Of a stretch of DNA of 35,439 bases, positions 23,923-32,463 are shown piece by piece. A program made the translations under genes and the position numbers. The notes under the pieces were generated by a model. That model saw only the letters and a list, made by a program, of their open reading frames with translations, was not told the origin of the DNA and searched no databases. The stretch is from Spirochaeta sp. LUC14_002_19_P3. Lineage in GTDB: Bacteria; Spirochaetota; Spirochaetia; DSM-2461. The stretch's first letter is position 1. Each line of letters begins with the position of its first letter. Location of the stretch: assembly GCA_002084135.1 (NCBI GenBank), contig MUIB01000051.1:1-35439 (forward strand), given 5' to 3'.

Positions 23923-24198
23923 ATGCAGATAATCAATGTCAGGGTAATCCCAAAGGCTAAAATTCAGACAGTAAAAAAGGAACTCCATGAGGATGGGATA
24001 CTCTACCGTGTCTATGTTACGGCCCCTGCTCAGGATGGCAGAGCCAACAAGGCGGCAATAGAACTGCTGGCACACGAGATGGGTGTTGCCAAGTCAAAAA
24101 TATCCATTATAAGCGGGCAGCATTCACGCAGCAAGAAAATACGCATCGATCCCTGGAAAACAAAAATATCCCCTCCGTCTACTAGACGATACGGCTGA
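23923..24198 (+). CDS. DUF167 (YggU) family protein
   Basis: The start chosen is ATG 23923, with AGGAAG 9 bases upstream, giving 91 residues. The listed ORF adds 21 residues that do not belong to the family. The DUF167 core is clear: NVRVIPKAKIQTVKKE, then YRVYVTAPAQDGRANKAAIELLAHEMGVAKSKISIISGQHSRSKKIRI. Proteins of this fold are small, soluble and conserved, with no proven biochemical role. The C terminus carries about 12 extra residues that run to one base before the GH2-like ORF, so the two genes are probably co-transcribed. Confidence 0.9.
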   Translation: MQIINVRVIPKAKIQTVKKELHEDGILYRVYVTAPAQDGRANKAAIELLAHEMGVAKSKISIISGQHSRSKKIRIDPWKTKISPPSTRRYG

Positions 24199-24199
24199 A

Positions 24200-26923
24200 T
24201 TGTCGGAAAATGCAGCCATGGTACAAAAAGAAACAGTAAGCATTCTCCCTGGCCGATTTCAGCATCTGCCTTATAATTCTGTTCATGAGGCCGTGAAAGG
24301 CAAACCTTCCGCAAGAATTATCGCAGACGATATAGTCTGGACATGCAAAAAGACCGATGGGAAGTCGGATGCCAAGTCTGCTGAAGACTCAAAGAACAGC
24401 TGGAGCTTCCAATTCAAGGTGCTTGAGGATCATCTTGACGACGGCCCGGTTATCCTGCGATTTGACAATTTACCCAGTGCCATGGATATTTCAGTCAACA
24501 GCAGTGAAATCGGTTGCTTCCCCGCTGACTTTGTTCCCGTAGAGCTGAACATTAAGCCCTTCCTGAAAACCGGAGGCAATGAAATTATCCTGAACGAAAT
24601 CCCGGCTTCTGGAAAATCCGGGGAACAGACGGAGCCGCTACACCTGCCGACAAAGCTGATTGTCTTTCCCCCTGGAGGATTTTTGGACATTTCCATATCA
24701 TGTCAATTCGATGGTACCTGCCTGGATGCCCAGCTTAAAGTACGGTGTATTCTGGATGGCGGGACAGCCGTGGAGGGTGAAAAACGGACGCTGTGCTGGT
24801 ATTTGTACGAGCCGGGCTCACCGGATATATACGCCTCCAGCGATCCGGTTTCGGTAACTTTTGACGGACAACACAATCCCTCAATTTCCATGAACGGCTG
24901 GATACATGAACCCAGGCACTGGACTGCTGAATCCCCATTTCTCTATAACATTATAATAGAAATGATCGACGACATAGGCGTTGTTAAGGATGTGCGCTCC
25001 ATGGCATGGGGGTTCCGCCAGTTTACCCTCCTCAACGGCCTTGAAGGTGGAATGCTTATGCTTAATAACGAGCCTGCCACCCTCCTCGGTTGCAGACAGC
25101 CCGCCCCCCCGCGGGAGATGAGCCTTAAAGAGCTGGAAACCGGTCTTCTGCTTATGAAGCGGCTGAATATGAACACCCTGCAATGCTCCCATCAGCCCTT
25201 TTCCGAAGCCCTTTATCAGATTGCCGACCGGATTGGCCTGTATATCTTTGAGGAAATTACCGCCGATGGCGGGGATGAAAGCACCGTTATGGAATACCTG
25301 AAAACAGTGATAAGAAGCCGCCGTACCCATCCATCTATTGTCGGCTGGATTATCAGAACCTCACCGCATACGGAGAAGCACCTGAAAGCACTCAAAAAAT
25401 CAAGCCTGGACAGCAGCCGTCTTCTTTGTATTCCAGGCAGTACCAACGCCGAGGCTTCAGATTTTTTCTTTTATCCGCCGTTGAATACCGATTTGGCGGT
25501 GCAACCGCAGAATACGCAGAAAATCGCCCCGCCAAAGTATCAGGACAAACCGGTAATTTTAAGAGCACCCGCCAACTCCCTGAGAAGTCATTTCAGCCCC
25601 TACACGGAACTCGCAAGAACTCAGAAAAACATTGCCGGAACAATCATTGAAAATCTTTATGCGGAAAACCTTTCCTTTGCCGGAGCCATGCTTACCCCCC
25701 AGCACAGACTCACTCCCGATGCGGCCGAAATTCAGGTTCAATTCTGTCCCGTTTCCATCGCCGCCATCGATTTGGAATACGGCAAAATCGCGTTAAGCAA
25801 TCATTTAACATTTAATCGGCTGTTCGACTATGAAATATACTGGCGGCTCCAGCGTAAAGGGGAAACAGCCGCCTCCGGCATGATATATCAGCCCGATACA
25901 GGCCCCGGTGAAAGCCGCCTTACTCATCTATTCAGAGACCTGAAAGCCTTTCCCGGCCGCGGAGAGGGTTTTCTAACCTTTATTGTGCGGGTAAAGGAAG
26001 AAAACACATGGGCAAAGGCCAGCCAGTCGGTGGGCAGAATGCAAATTCCAGTTCCAGAGAACTTAAAACCTTATCAGATATATAAGACTATCAGCGAACG
26101 GCCTTCAGAAGTGGCGGCCCCTCCCCCGGTGGAAAGTGTTCAGGAAGAGCCGCCGCACATTCCCTGGTCGCACAAGATTAGCGGTAGCGAGTTGCTGGCG
26201 GTAAGAGGTAAAATCGGCCTGCGCTTCAGCCTGAACACGGGCCTGCTGGAAGCCATGTACCTGGATTGGAGAAATTTTTTCACGCACGGATTTGCCCTGT
26301 GCGGCGATAATTTAGCAAAAGAGACTATACCGATTGCGTCAAGTAGCCATAAATTAAAAAACCATCCCGACAATCTGGAACTGCTGTTCAAGCTGAAAAG
26401 CCCGGAATTAACAGGCACAGCCGAATTCAGGGTAAATTTATACACCGACGGCCGCATTGCCGTTTTCCTGAAAGCCGCACCCGTTTCTTCCCGGCGGCTT
26501 ATCCTGTGTTTTGGCCTTCCATCCGAATACAAGCAGCTCATCTGGTATGGCTGCGGTCCCCACCGCGTGTATTCCAGCAGCCTTATGAGCGCCTCAGTCG
26601 GACTCCATACCTCAACCGTAGATGAACCGCTTCCCGAAAATCAGTCGTATGAAAACATACCCGCCTATGCGGGAGTGCGCTGGCTGGAACTGGGCGACGG
26701 CGGACATGCCGTCCGCATAAGCAGCCCGGAGACACCGATAAAAGGACGCATGAAAACCAAACAGCTTCCCCTCAGCTTCAACTGCTTCAAAGCCCAATTC
26801 CCCAACACCGGAGACTCAGCAGAAGGAGAAAATCATCCTCAGGAATACATTCAGGCTGTTTTGTACGGCAATGAATTATCCGGCAGCACCCAGGAACTGA
26901 AGTTTATTCTCTTGCCTGTATGA
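24200..26923 (+). CDS. GH2 beta-galactosidase homologue lacking both catalytic glutamates
   Basis: A 907-residue cytosolic protein with no signal peptide and the LacZ domain order: N-terminal jelly-roll (about 60-150), Ig-like domains (160-300), degenerate TIM barrel (300-480), and a C-terminal beta-galactosidase small-chain-like domain (about 680-907, with WYGCGPHRVYSSSLMSASVGLHTST). The barrel aligns with LacZ around LLLMKRLNMNTLQCSHQPF and RTHPSIVGWI, but the acid/base motif WSLGNES reads WIIRTSP (Ser388 in place of Glu), and the nucleophile motif PLILCEYAH reads PVILRAPAN (Ala456 in place of Glu). Hydrolysis by the normal GH2 route is therefore unlikely; sugar binding or another role is inferred. 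The start is TTG 24200 or possibly ATG 24218. Confidence 0.85.
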   Translation: MSENAAMVQKETVSILPGRFQHLPYNSVHEAVKGKPSARIIADDIVWTCKKTDGKSDAKSAEDSKNSWSFQFKVLEDHLDDGPVILRFDNLPSAMDISVNSSEIGCFPADFVPVELNIKPFLKTGGNEIILNEIPASGKSGEQTEPLHLPTKLIVFPPGGFLDISISCQFDGTCLDAQLKVRCILDGGTAVEGEKRTLCWYLYEPGSPDIYASSDPVSVTFDGQHNPSISMNGWIHEPRHWTAESPFLYNIIIEMIDDIGVVKDVRSMAWGFRQFTLLNGLEGGMLMLNNEPATLLGCRQPAPPREMSLKELETGLLLMKRLNMNTLQCSHQPFSEALYQIADRIGLYIFEEITADGGDESTVMEYLKTVIRSRRTHPSIVGWIIRTSPHTEKHLKALKKSSLDSSRLLCIPGSTNAEASDFFFYPPLNTDLAVQPQNTQKIAPPKYQDKPVILRAPANSLRSHFSPYTELARTQKNIAGTIIENLYAENLSFAGAMLTPQHRLTPDAAEIQVQFCPVSIAAIDLEYGKIALSNHLTFNRLFDYEIYWRLQRKGETAASGMIYQPDTGPGESRLTHLFRDLKAFPGRGEGFLTFIVRVKEENTWAKASQSVGRMQIPVPENLKPYQIYKTISERPSEVAAPPPVESVQEEPPHIPWSHKISGSELLAVRGKIGLRFSLNTGLLEAMYLDWRNFFTHGFALCGDNLAKETIPIASSSHKLKNHPDNLELLFKLKSPELTGTAEFRVNLYTDGRIAVFLKAAPVSSRRLILCFGLPSEYKQLIWYGCGPHRVYSSSLMSASVGLHTSTVDEPLPENQSYENIPAYAGVRWLELGDGGHAVRISSPETPIKGRMKTKQLPLSFNCFKAQFPNTGDSAEGENHPQEYIQAVLYGNELSGSTQELKFILLPV

Positions 26924-27046
26924 AAAGGGCAATTAAAACTTTTTACCAGGCGGGCACTTTTATAATAAGCTAATGGAACCATACCAAGAGGGATGTTTCC
27001 GCTTTCTGCTGTAATACGACACCCCGGTGGCAGAACAAGCTTCAGC

Positions 27047-28489
27047 TTAACTCTTCACCAGCTCCTTCATAAACGCGTAAACTCTCCCAACAGAAGGAAT
27101 AAAAAGCCGCTCATCCGGGGAATGGGGCTGGCGTATCGTTGGCCCGAAGGAAATCATTTCCATATCGGGATAATGGGACCCAATCGCACCGCATTCCAGA
27201 CCGGCATGGGTAACTTCCACCTCCGCCTCTTCCCCGGATAATTTTTTCCACACCGTTTTCGCCCTGGCCAGCAGGGCTGAATCGGGACGCGGTTCCCAGG
27301 CCGGATAATGATTGCCGCTGGCACCGCTGCCGCCGCAGAGCCGGGCCAGACAGTACATGCTTTCGGCCAGGCTCGCCCCCCGGCTGGCCCGGGCGCTGCG
27401 AATATTGGTAAGCACCTTAAGTGCCGCGGCCTCAGTGCGCAGCATCGCAAAGTTCAGGCTGGTATCCGCCGCCCCCGGAACGCTGTAAGACATGAATTTC
27501 ACCCCATGGGGAATCTGTTTCAGGGCATCCAGCAGTTTTCCACCGCTCTCGGGCGTGAACAGACCGCCCTCACCCGGTTTGGCGGCACCCAGAGTGAAGC
27601 GGAGATTCTTCTCCCTCTGGGCATACTCGGCCTTCGAAACAGCTTCCATTTCTTCCACCACTTTTTTTACCTTGCTGACCCCTTTAGCACTCACGGCGAT
27701 TAAGGCGCACGCATCGCGGGGAATCGCGTTATGGGCACTACCACCGCACAGCCCCCCAAAGCGCACATCGGGAACGGCATCTACAATCGCCCTTAACACC
27801 CGAACCAACAATTCATTCGCGCAGGCGCGCTGCAGAATAATCTCTATCCCCGAGTGGCCGCCTTCCAGGCCGCCAATAGTAAGCTCCATGGTTTCAAAGC
27901 CCTCCGGCAACGGTGCACACTCCACAGGCAAGGTCAAATTAACATCCATTCCCCCTGCGCAGCCGATAGTGAATACCCCCTCATCTTCGGAATCAATATT
28001 CAGCAGCACCCGCCCTTCAAGAAAATCGGGCTCAAGATTCTGGGCCCCGACAAGACCGGTTTCCTCATCGGAGGTAATGAGCACTTCCAGCGCCGGATGT
28101 TCGGCCTTTTCCTCTGTAATAAGGGCGAATATCATCGCCAGTGCAATGGCATTATCCGCTCCCAGGCTGGTGCCCTTTGCCTTCAGCCAGTCCCCATCCC
28201 GCCATGAGACAATGGGATCGTTCTGAAAATCGTGCTCCACGCCGGGGCGTTTTTCGCATACCATATCCATGTGCCCCTGAAGCACCAGGGTTGGTGCCGA
28301 TTCATAGCCCGGCGAAGCGGGCACCTTATAAAGGATGTTGTGAGCCGCATCGGTACGAACCTCGAAACCCTTCTCCTTGCCCCAGTTCATCAGCCAGGGA
28401 TGAATCTTCTCCAGATGATGGGATTGACGTGGAATCCTGTTGATCTCATCCATCAGCTTGAGAATCTTTTCTGTTGTGTTGTCAGTCAT
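27047..28489 (-). CDS. pepD: aminoacyl-histidine dipeptidase (PepD), peptidase family M20
   Basis: A 480-residue metallopeptidase of the PepD/carnosinase-like M20C branch, the expected length. Metal ligands and catalytic residues are in place: His73 and Asp75 in LQGHMDMVCEK, bridging Asp112 in TSLGADNA, and the catalytic Glu142-Glu143 in TSDEETGLVG. Asp166 lies in LLNIDSEDEG and a late His is in THAGLECGAIG. The lid domain segment GGLEGGHSGIEI also fits. It splits dipeptides such as X-His in the cytosol. AAAAGGAA precedes the ATG. It is the last gene of the HD-GYP-kinase-pepD strand, 85 bp after the kinase gene, and converges with the GH2-like gene. Confidence 0.94.
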   Translation of the reverse strand: MTDNTTEKILKLMDEINRIPRQSHHLEKIHPWLMNWGKEKGFEVRTDAAHNILYKVPASPGYESAPTLVLQGHMDMVCEKRPGVEHDFQNDPIVSWRDGDWLKAKGTSLGADNAIALAMIFALITEEKAEHPALEVLITSDEETGLVGAQNLEPDFLEGRVLLNIDSEDEGVFTIGCAGGMDVNLTLPVECAPLPEGFETMELTIGGLEGGHSGIEIILQRACANELLVRVLRAIVDAVPDVRFGGLCGGSAHNAIPRDACALIAVSAKGVSKVKKVVEEMEAVSKAEYAQREKNLRFTLGAAKPGEGGLFTPESGGKLLDALKQIPHGVKFMSYSVPGAADTSLNFAMLRTEAAALKVLTNIRSARASRGASLAESMYCLARLCGGSGASGNHYPAWEPRPDSALLARAKTVWKKLSGEEAEVEVTHAGLECGAIGSHYPDMEMISFGPTIRQPHSPDERLFIPSVGRVYAFMKELVKS

Positions 28490-28574
28490 TACTATTCCTT
28501 TTATTGTTTATTTTAGAAATTTTTTCCGTTGCCGCAGAGCAAATTTTCATAGAGGATTATGTTAAATCACAATA

Positions 28575-30239
28575 TCAGTAATGAAAACCGCTGTGCCCGA
28601 TAAATTCTCGTAAAATGGAGAACGAGGGAACCTCCTCAATGGGAAAAGGAAAAAAATTCCGCAGGAGGTTTATCAGCCTTCGGGCTTCCCCGTATTCAAA
28701 CTCATCGGGAGTTACCGTGCCTAGCAGAGGCTCAGCGAACACCTTAAGCACGGCTATTTCATAATCCAGAGCTGAATTAAACATAATATCCGCGCTGGAA
28801 TCCCAGGGGAAGATATTCTCCTCTTCCCCCCGGCGCACGGAAGGCCAGATTTTCAGAGTTTGAAGAGCGGTATAGCGCCGGAACTGATGATCGCGAACAA
28901 TGCGCCGAATCAGCCTGTTATCCGTTGTAGCAATGCGAACATGATCGTCAATATTAAGCGCGGTAAGTGCGGAAATATAAATACGGAAAACGCTGTCTTC
29001 ATCCAATATTCTGATAAGACTTGGATTTAATGCATGGATGCCCTCATAAAGTAGAATGTTGTTCTCTTCAAGACGGAGCATCCTGCCCCTGGGCAGGCGG
29101 CCACCGGCTTTTTTAAAATCGAAAATTGGGGTTTCAACCTCTTTTCCGGCGAGAAGATCGCTGAGATTCTGATTAAAGAGCGGTATGTCCAGAGCCTCCA
29201 GAATTTCAAAATTCGGCTTGCCCTGCTCATCTTTGGGAATATTGGGCCTTTCCAGGTAATAGTCGTCAAGACTAATCAGCACCGGACTCAGACCACTGGA
29301 TTTAAGACTTAAGGAAAGCTTTTTTGTAAACGTCGTTTTTCCGGAAGAGGAAGGGCCGGCAATCATTATCGCCTTAATATTTTTGCTACGATCGGCTATC
29401 ATCCCGCCTATTTCGGCAATTTTCCTGTCATGCAGAGCTTCCGCGCTAAGAATAAAGTCTCTGGCATCTTCAGAATTCCGGGAAAGGGCATTAAGGCTTG
29501 CCACATTGGGAACTCTAAGAATTTCACCCCACCTTTTATGCTCTTTGTACACAGCATAGAGCTTGGGCTGCTCATGTCTTACAGGCAGAATATCTGGCTT
29601 CTCTACAGATGGAAAACGTAGCAGCAGCACTTCCTGGTAAAATTCTACCGCAAATATTTTGAGTACACCGGTACTCATTACCAGCGGACTGTGCCGTAAA
29701 GCGATAAAATCCCCGCAACGCCATATTGGTACATGAGAATCATTCTTCTCCTGTACAAGTTGTCCAGTAGACCGTCCAGCAAAGTATGCCAATGCTTCCT
29801 TCCACGACATCAACCCCGGTTCTATAGGCAGATCCCTCGCACTTATTTCCCACATGGCTTCTTCCACTTCCTGAGCAATCCGACTGCTCACTGCCAGCCC
29901 GGAATCCTGAAATCGATAAAAAGAACTCTGATCCAGGGAATGCCCTATTACCGCTTTTTGGTCTGGATAAAGAGAACGTACGGCAAATTCAAACACAAAA
30001 ACAAGTGAATCGCGATATATGCGGCTTCCGGCTTCTTCATTGAAGTATACTGGCTTGAGTTCACTGCTGATGGCAATGGGGTCCATGAGTGAAAAATACT
30101 CATTGTTTACACGGACTGCCGCGATATTCGGATCGACTTTCTTATTTATCTGCTTAAGGCAGTGAATAACCCGCACACCCGTGGGAACTGATATTTGCTG
30201 TTTTTCGGGCCAAATAATAACATCTATGGAATTGGGCAT
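28575..30239 (-). CDS. nucleoside kinase with TGS and tRNA_SAD-like N-terminal domains
   Basis: A 554-residue protein combining a TGS-like N terminus (about 1-65, IDVIIWPEKQQISVPTGVRVIHCLKQ), a middle region resembling the ThrRS second additional domain (about 70-240), and a C-terminal uridine-kinase/phosphoribulokinase P-loop domain. The P-loop is GPSSSGKTTF (about 294-303), followed by LISLDDYYLERPNIPKDEQGKPNFE, GIHALNP and RRIVRDHQFRRYTA. This architecture is known from spirochaetes, Thermotoga-like bacteria and clostridia. Nucleoside phosphorylation is inferred from the kinase domain; what the ThrRS-derived part senses is unknown. AAGAGGTT precedes the ATG. It lies 25 bp downstream of the HD-GYP-like gene. 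Confidence 0.92.
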   Translation of the reverse strand: MPNSIDVIIWPEKQQISVPTGVRVIHCLKQINKKVDPNIAAVRVNNEYFSLMDPIAISSELKPVYFNEEAGSRIYRDSLVFVFEFAVRSLYPDQKAVIGHSLDQSSFYRFQDSGLAVSSRIAQEVEEAMWEISARDLPIEPGLMSWKEALAYFAGRSTGQLVQEKNDSHVPIWRCGDFIALRHSPLVMSTGVLKIFAVEFYQEVLLLRFPSVEKPDILPVRHEQPKLYAVYKEHKRWGEILRVPNVASLNALSRNSEDARDFILSAEALHDRKIAEIGGMIADRSKNIKAIMIAGPSSSGKTTFTKKLSLSLKSSGLSPVLISLDDYYLERPNIPKDEQGKPNFEILEALDIPLFNQNLSDLLAGKEVETPIFDFKKAGGRLPRGRMLRLEENNILLYEGIHALNPSLIRILDEDSVFRIYISALTALNIDDHVRIATTDNRLIRRIVRDHQFRRYTALQTLKIWPSVRRGEEENIFPWDSSADIMFNSALDYEIAVLKVFAEPLLGTVTPDEFEYGEARRLINLLRNFFPFPIEEVPSFSILREFIGHSGFHY

Positions 30240-30264
30240 AGTTTAACCTCTTGTACATGCGGGG

Positions 30265-31473
30265 CTATTTCATTGGGATTAATTTTTGTGCTCTCAAGTC
30301 TTTCAGCCTCTGATCGCTGAGAATACCCTTAATATCTATTTGGGTATCTTTGGTATCAAGCCGCATACTTTGCTGGTATACATTCATATTTTCATCCAAT
30401 ATCAGCTTTACGATTGGATTCTTGGGAGCGTTTTCATTAACATTGACAACAACTCCAATGGTTCCATTTTCAAGCTGCACATAGGTACCAGGGGGATAGA
30501 GTGAAAAAGCAAACAGCAAGGCCCTAATAACTTTTGCATCATAAAGCCCCCCCATCTCCCGGATCATCTCAAGCATCGCCAGATGACCGTTCATACCCGC
30601 TCTGTAGGGGCGTGCTGAAATTTTGGCATTGAATACGCTGGCAACAGCCAAAATCTTGCCTGTTTCACTAATCTGACCTTTTTTCAGCCCTCTTGGATAG
30701 CCGGAGCCATTCTCTCTTTCCTGATGTTCACCCACCCCCCGGATAATATCCGGTATAACGGGCAGTTTTGCTTCTTTAAAATAATCGTTTAACAGATTCA
30801 TTCCCAATGCGGGATGCGTTGTAAAAAGTTTTTTTTCAATATCAGTCAGCTCTGATTTCTTATTGTAAATCTTGCTACAAATATCAAAAGGCAGCTTCAT
30901 CATGCCAATCTTGTGGAACAGTCCCGCAGTACCAAGTTCCACAAGCCGAAATTGGGAAAAATTCAGCTCCTCTCCAATAATCAGAGCGATAATTGTTGTC
31001 TTTATGGTATGATTGATGAGATAATCAACTTCCGAGCAGTTGAGTTTTGCAATTTGCAGCATTGGGCCTTTCTCTGTTTTAATTATGCCGATGAGTGCTT
31101 TAACCCTTTCCATAACTGCTTGTAGATCTAATTGACGCTTACGGCTGAACATCTCATATACCTTACGGGTAAAAAGTGCAAGTTCCTGATAGAAAGCTCT
31201 CGCATTCTGAAATTCTTCTTCATCCTCGTCTTCAATAATTTCATCTCCATCCGAAATTTCCGTGGCAGAGGCATCAGGTTCCACAATGCGTCCTTTTGTA
31301 AGGACTTCCATGAATCCCCATTTTTTTAAATTACTGATTAATGATTCGGGTGCAGGTACCCCTTTGGTTAAAAGAAGATATTTGGCATCAAGCCAAAGAG
31401 AATCCTCCGTCTGCGAGAATGGCTTCAGCGTATCCACAGATATTTTATCAACTTCTGTTGTGCGGGCTTTCAT
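30265..31473 (-). CDS. degenerate HD-GYP domain protein
   Basis: A 402-residue protein with a unique N-terminal region (1-90, ending in the acidic stretch DGDEIIEDEDEEEF), then an HD-GYP-like domain (about 95-300). The GYP motif is intact (HQERENGSGYPRGL, 250-263), as are a first His (His155) and His220 in TTHPALG. The defining HD dyad, however, reads His187-Lys188 (LFHKIGMMKLP), and the later VADVFDA-type Asp is Ser279 (VASVFNA). Such a protein may bind cyclic di-GMP or a partner without cleaving it. A C-terminal extension (300-402) has a small beta domain (GTYVQLENGTIGVVVN) that is frequent in spirochaete HD-GYP proteins. It precedes the TGS/kinase gene. Confidence 0.86.
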   Translation of the reverse strand: MKARTTEVDKISVDTLKPFSQTEDSLWLDAKYLLLTKGVPAPESLISNLKKWGFMEVLTKGRIVEPDASATEISDGDEIIEDEDEEEFQNARAFYQELALFTRKVYEMFSRKRQLDLQAVMERVKALIGIIKTEKGPMLQIAKLNCSEVDYLINHTIKTTIIALIIGEELNFSQFRLVELGTAGLFHKIGMMKLPFDICSKIYNKKSELTDIEKKLFTTHPALGMNLLNDYFKEAKLPVIPDIIRGVGEHQERENGSGYPRGLKKGQISETGKILAVASVFNAKISARPYRAGMNGHLAMLEMIREMGGLYDAKVIRALLFAFSLYPPGTYVQLENGTIGVVVNVNENAPKNPIVKLILDENMNVYQQSMRLDTKDTQIDIKGILSDQRLKDLRAQKLIPMK

Positions 31474-31530
31474 CGTTCTTGATCCCTTTTCATTTCCATT
31501 ATAAACTGCTGTTTAGCAGATAGTATATGT

Positions 31531-31559
31531 ATTATACCGGGAAAGAAAGTTTATTGCCA
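31531..31559 (-). promoter_or_regulatory. promoter of the HD-GYP-like gene
   Basis: On the minus strand a perfect TATAAT (31531-31536) has TGGCAA 17 bp upstream (31554-31559). A small stem-loop, CTGCT-GTTT-AGCAG (31506-31519), lies in the leader. Confidence 0.45.
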
Positions 31560-31624
31560 GATTTATCCACTGAAATACTGAGGTTTCAGAAATCCGGCAT
31601 TAGTACATGCCTTCGGAGCGCAGC

Positions 31625-32437
31625 GTGAAATTTAAAACCTTACTCCTTCTTTTCAATGTTGCGGTTATATCCATTCTTGTCGTGTTTATATATGGAACCT
31701 TGCTTCTTGCTGAAAAAGATTATACAGCTTTCTACCGGAACTGGATATGGATACTCACTGCGCTTTTCTTCATTGTTATCGGTTTTCTGAATGCTTATTT
31801 TATCCGCCGCCAGCAGCTTTTTCACTTGATGGAAAATGAAGACTGGCTGGCCGTGCTGGATTGGATCGATAAAAAGTATACCGATAAACCGATAAGCAAG
31901 AGTTTAGCGAATCTGTACATCAGTACCGCAATAACAATAGCTGATTTATCTGCGGTGAAAAAATTTGAGGCAAGAATAAGGCAGGGGCAGCCGGAATTAT
32001 TGCGGTACATAGGTGTCGCTCTGGGAATTCCTGTTATTCTGAACGAGAGCCGTCAGGCCGTTTTCGAGTACTTTACTCCCCTGGCCGACGATGAAAAGAC
32101 CTACGGCAGGGACTGGGCTCGGTGGTGCCGAGCCTGTGCCGGGGGGAATGAATGGAACCATGAGCTGGTATTGCTGCTGAACTCCAGGGATATTTCGATA
32201 CAGTTATTATCCCTTAACTCTTTGGAGCAAAAGATCGATGGATTAAAAAAAGAAGAAATTGAGCAAATTACATCGGTCAGGAAAATTCTTTGTCCGGTTT
32301 TTAAGGGCAGGAACGGGTTGCGGATGCTACGGCATTCCCAGGAAAATCATCAAATGGCCCTTGTTATGGCACAGCAGACTGAAGAAGTCATGAAATCGTT
32401 AATGGCGGAAGCCGCCTCTCATACAGAGGGCAGCTGA
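31625..32437 (+). CDS. hypothetical membrane protein with two N-terminal helices
   Basis: The start is probably GTG 31625, with GGAG 6 bases upstream; the listed ATG at 31607 has no ribosome site. The product of about 270 residues begins with two transmembrane segments (LLLLFNVAVISILVVFIYGTLLL and WIWILTALFFIVIGFLNAYFI) and continues as a soluble helical domain with a helical-repeat look (NEDWLAVLDWIDKKYTDKPISKSLANLYISTAI). I do not recognise the family; TPR-like repeats are possible. It ends 26 bp before gltX on the same strand, so the two may share a transcript, although gltX has its own strong ribosome site. Confidence 0.7.
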   Translation: MKFKTLLLLFNVAVISILVVFIYGTLLLAEKDYTAFYRNWIWILTALFFIVIGFLNAYFIRRQQLFHLMENEDWLAVLDWIDKKYTDKPISKSLANLYISTAITIADLSAVKKFEARIRQGQPELLRYIGVALGIPVILNESRQAVFEYFTPLADDEKTYGRDWARWCRACAGGNEWNHELVLLLNSRDISIQLLSLNSLEQKIDGLKKEEIEQITSVRKILCPVFKGRNGLRMLRHSQENHQMALVMAQQTEEVMKSLMAEAASHTEGS

Positions 32438-32463
32438 TATAATGGAAATTTTTCGGAGGAATT

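Noticed and set aside
27492-28226. 244-residue plus-strand ORF opposite pepD
   Set aside because: Low-complexity Ser/Pro-rich translation typical of an antisense frame of a GC-rich gene.
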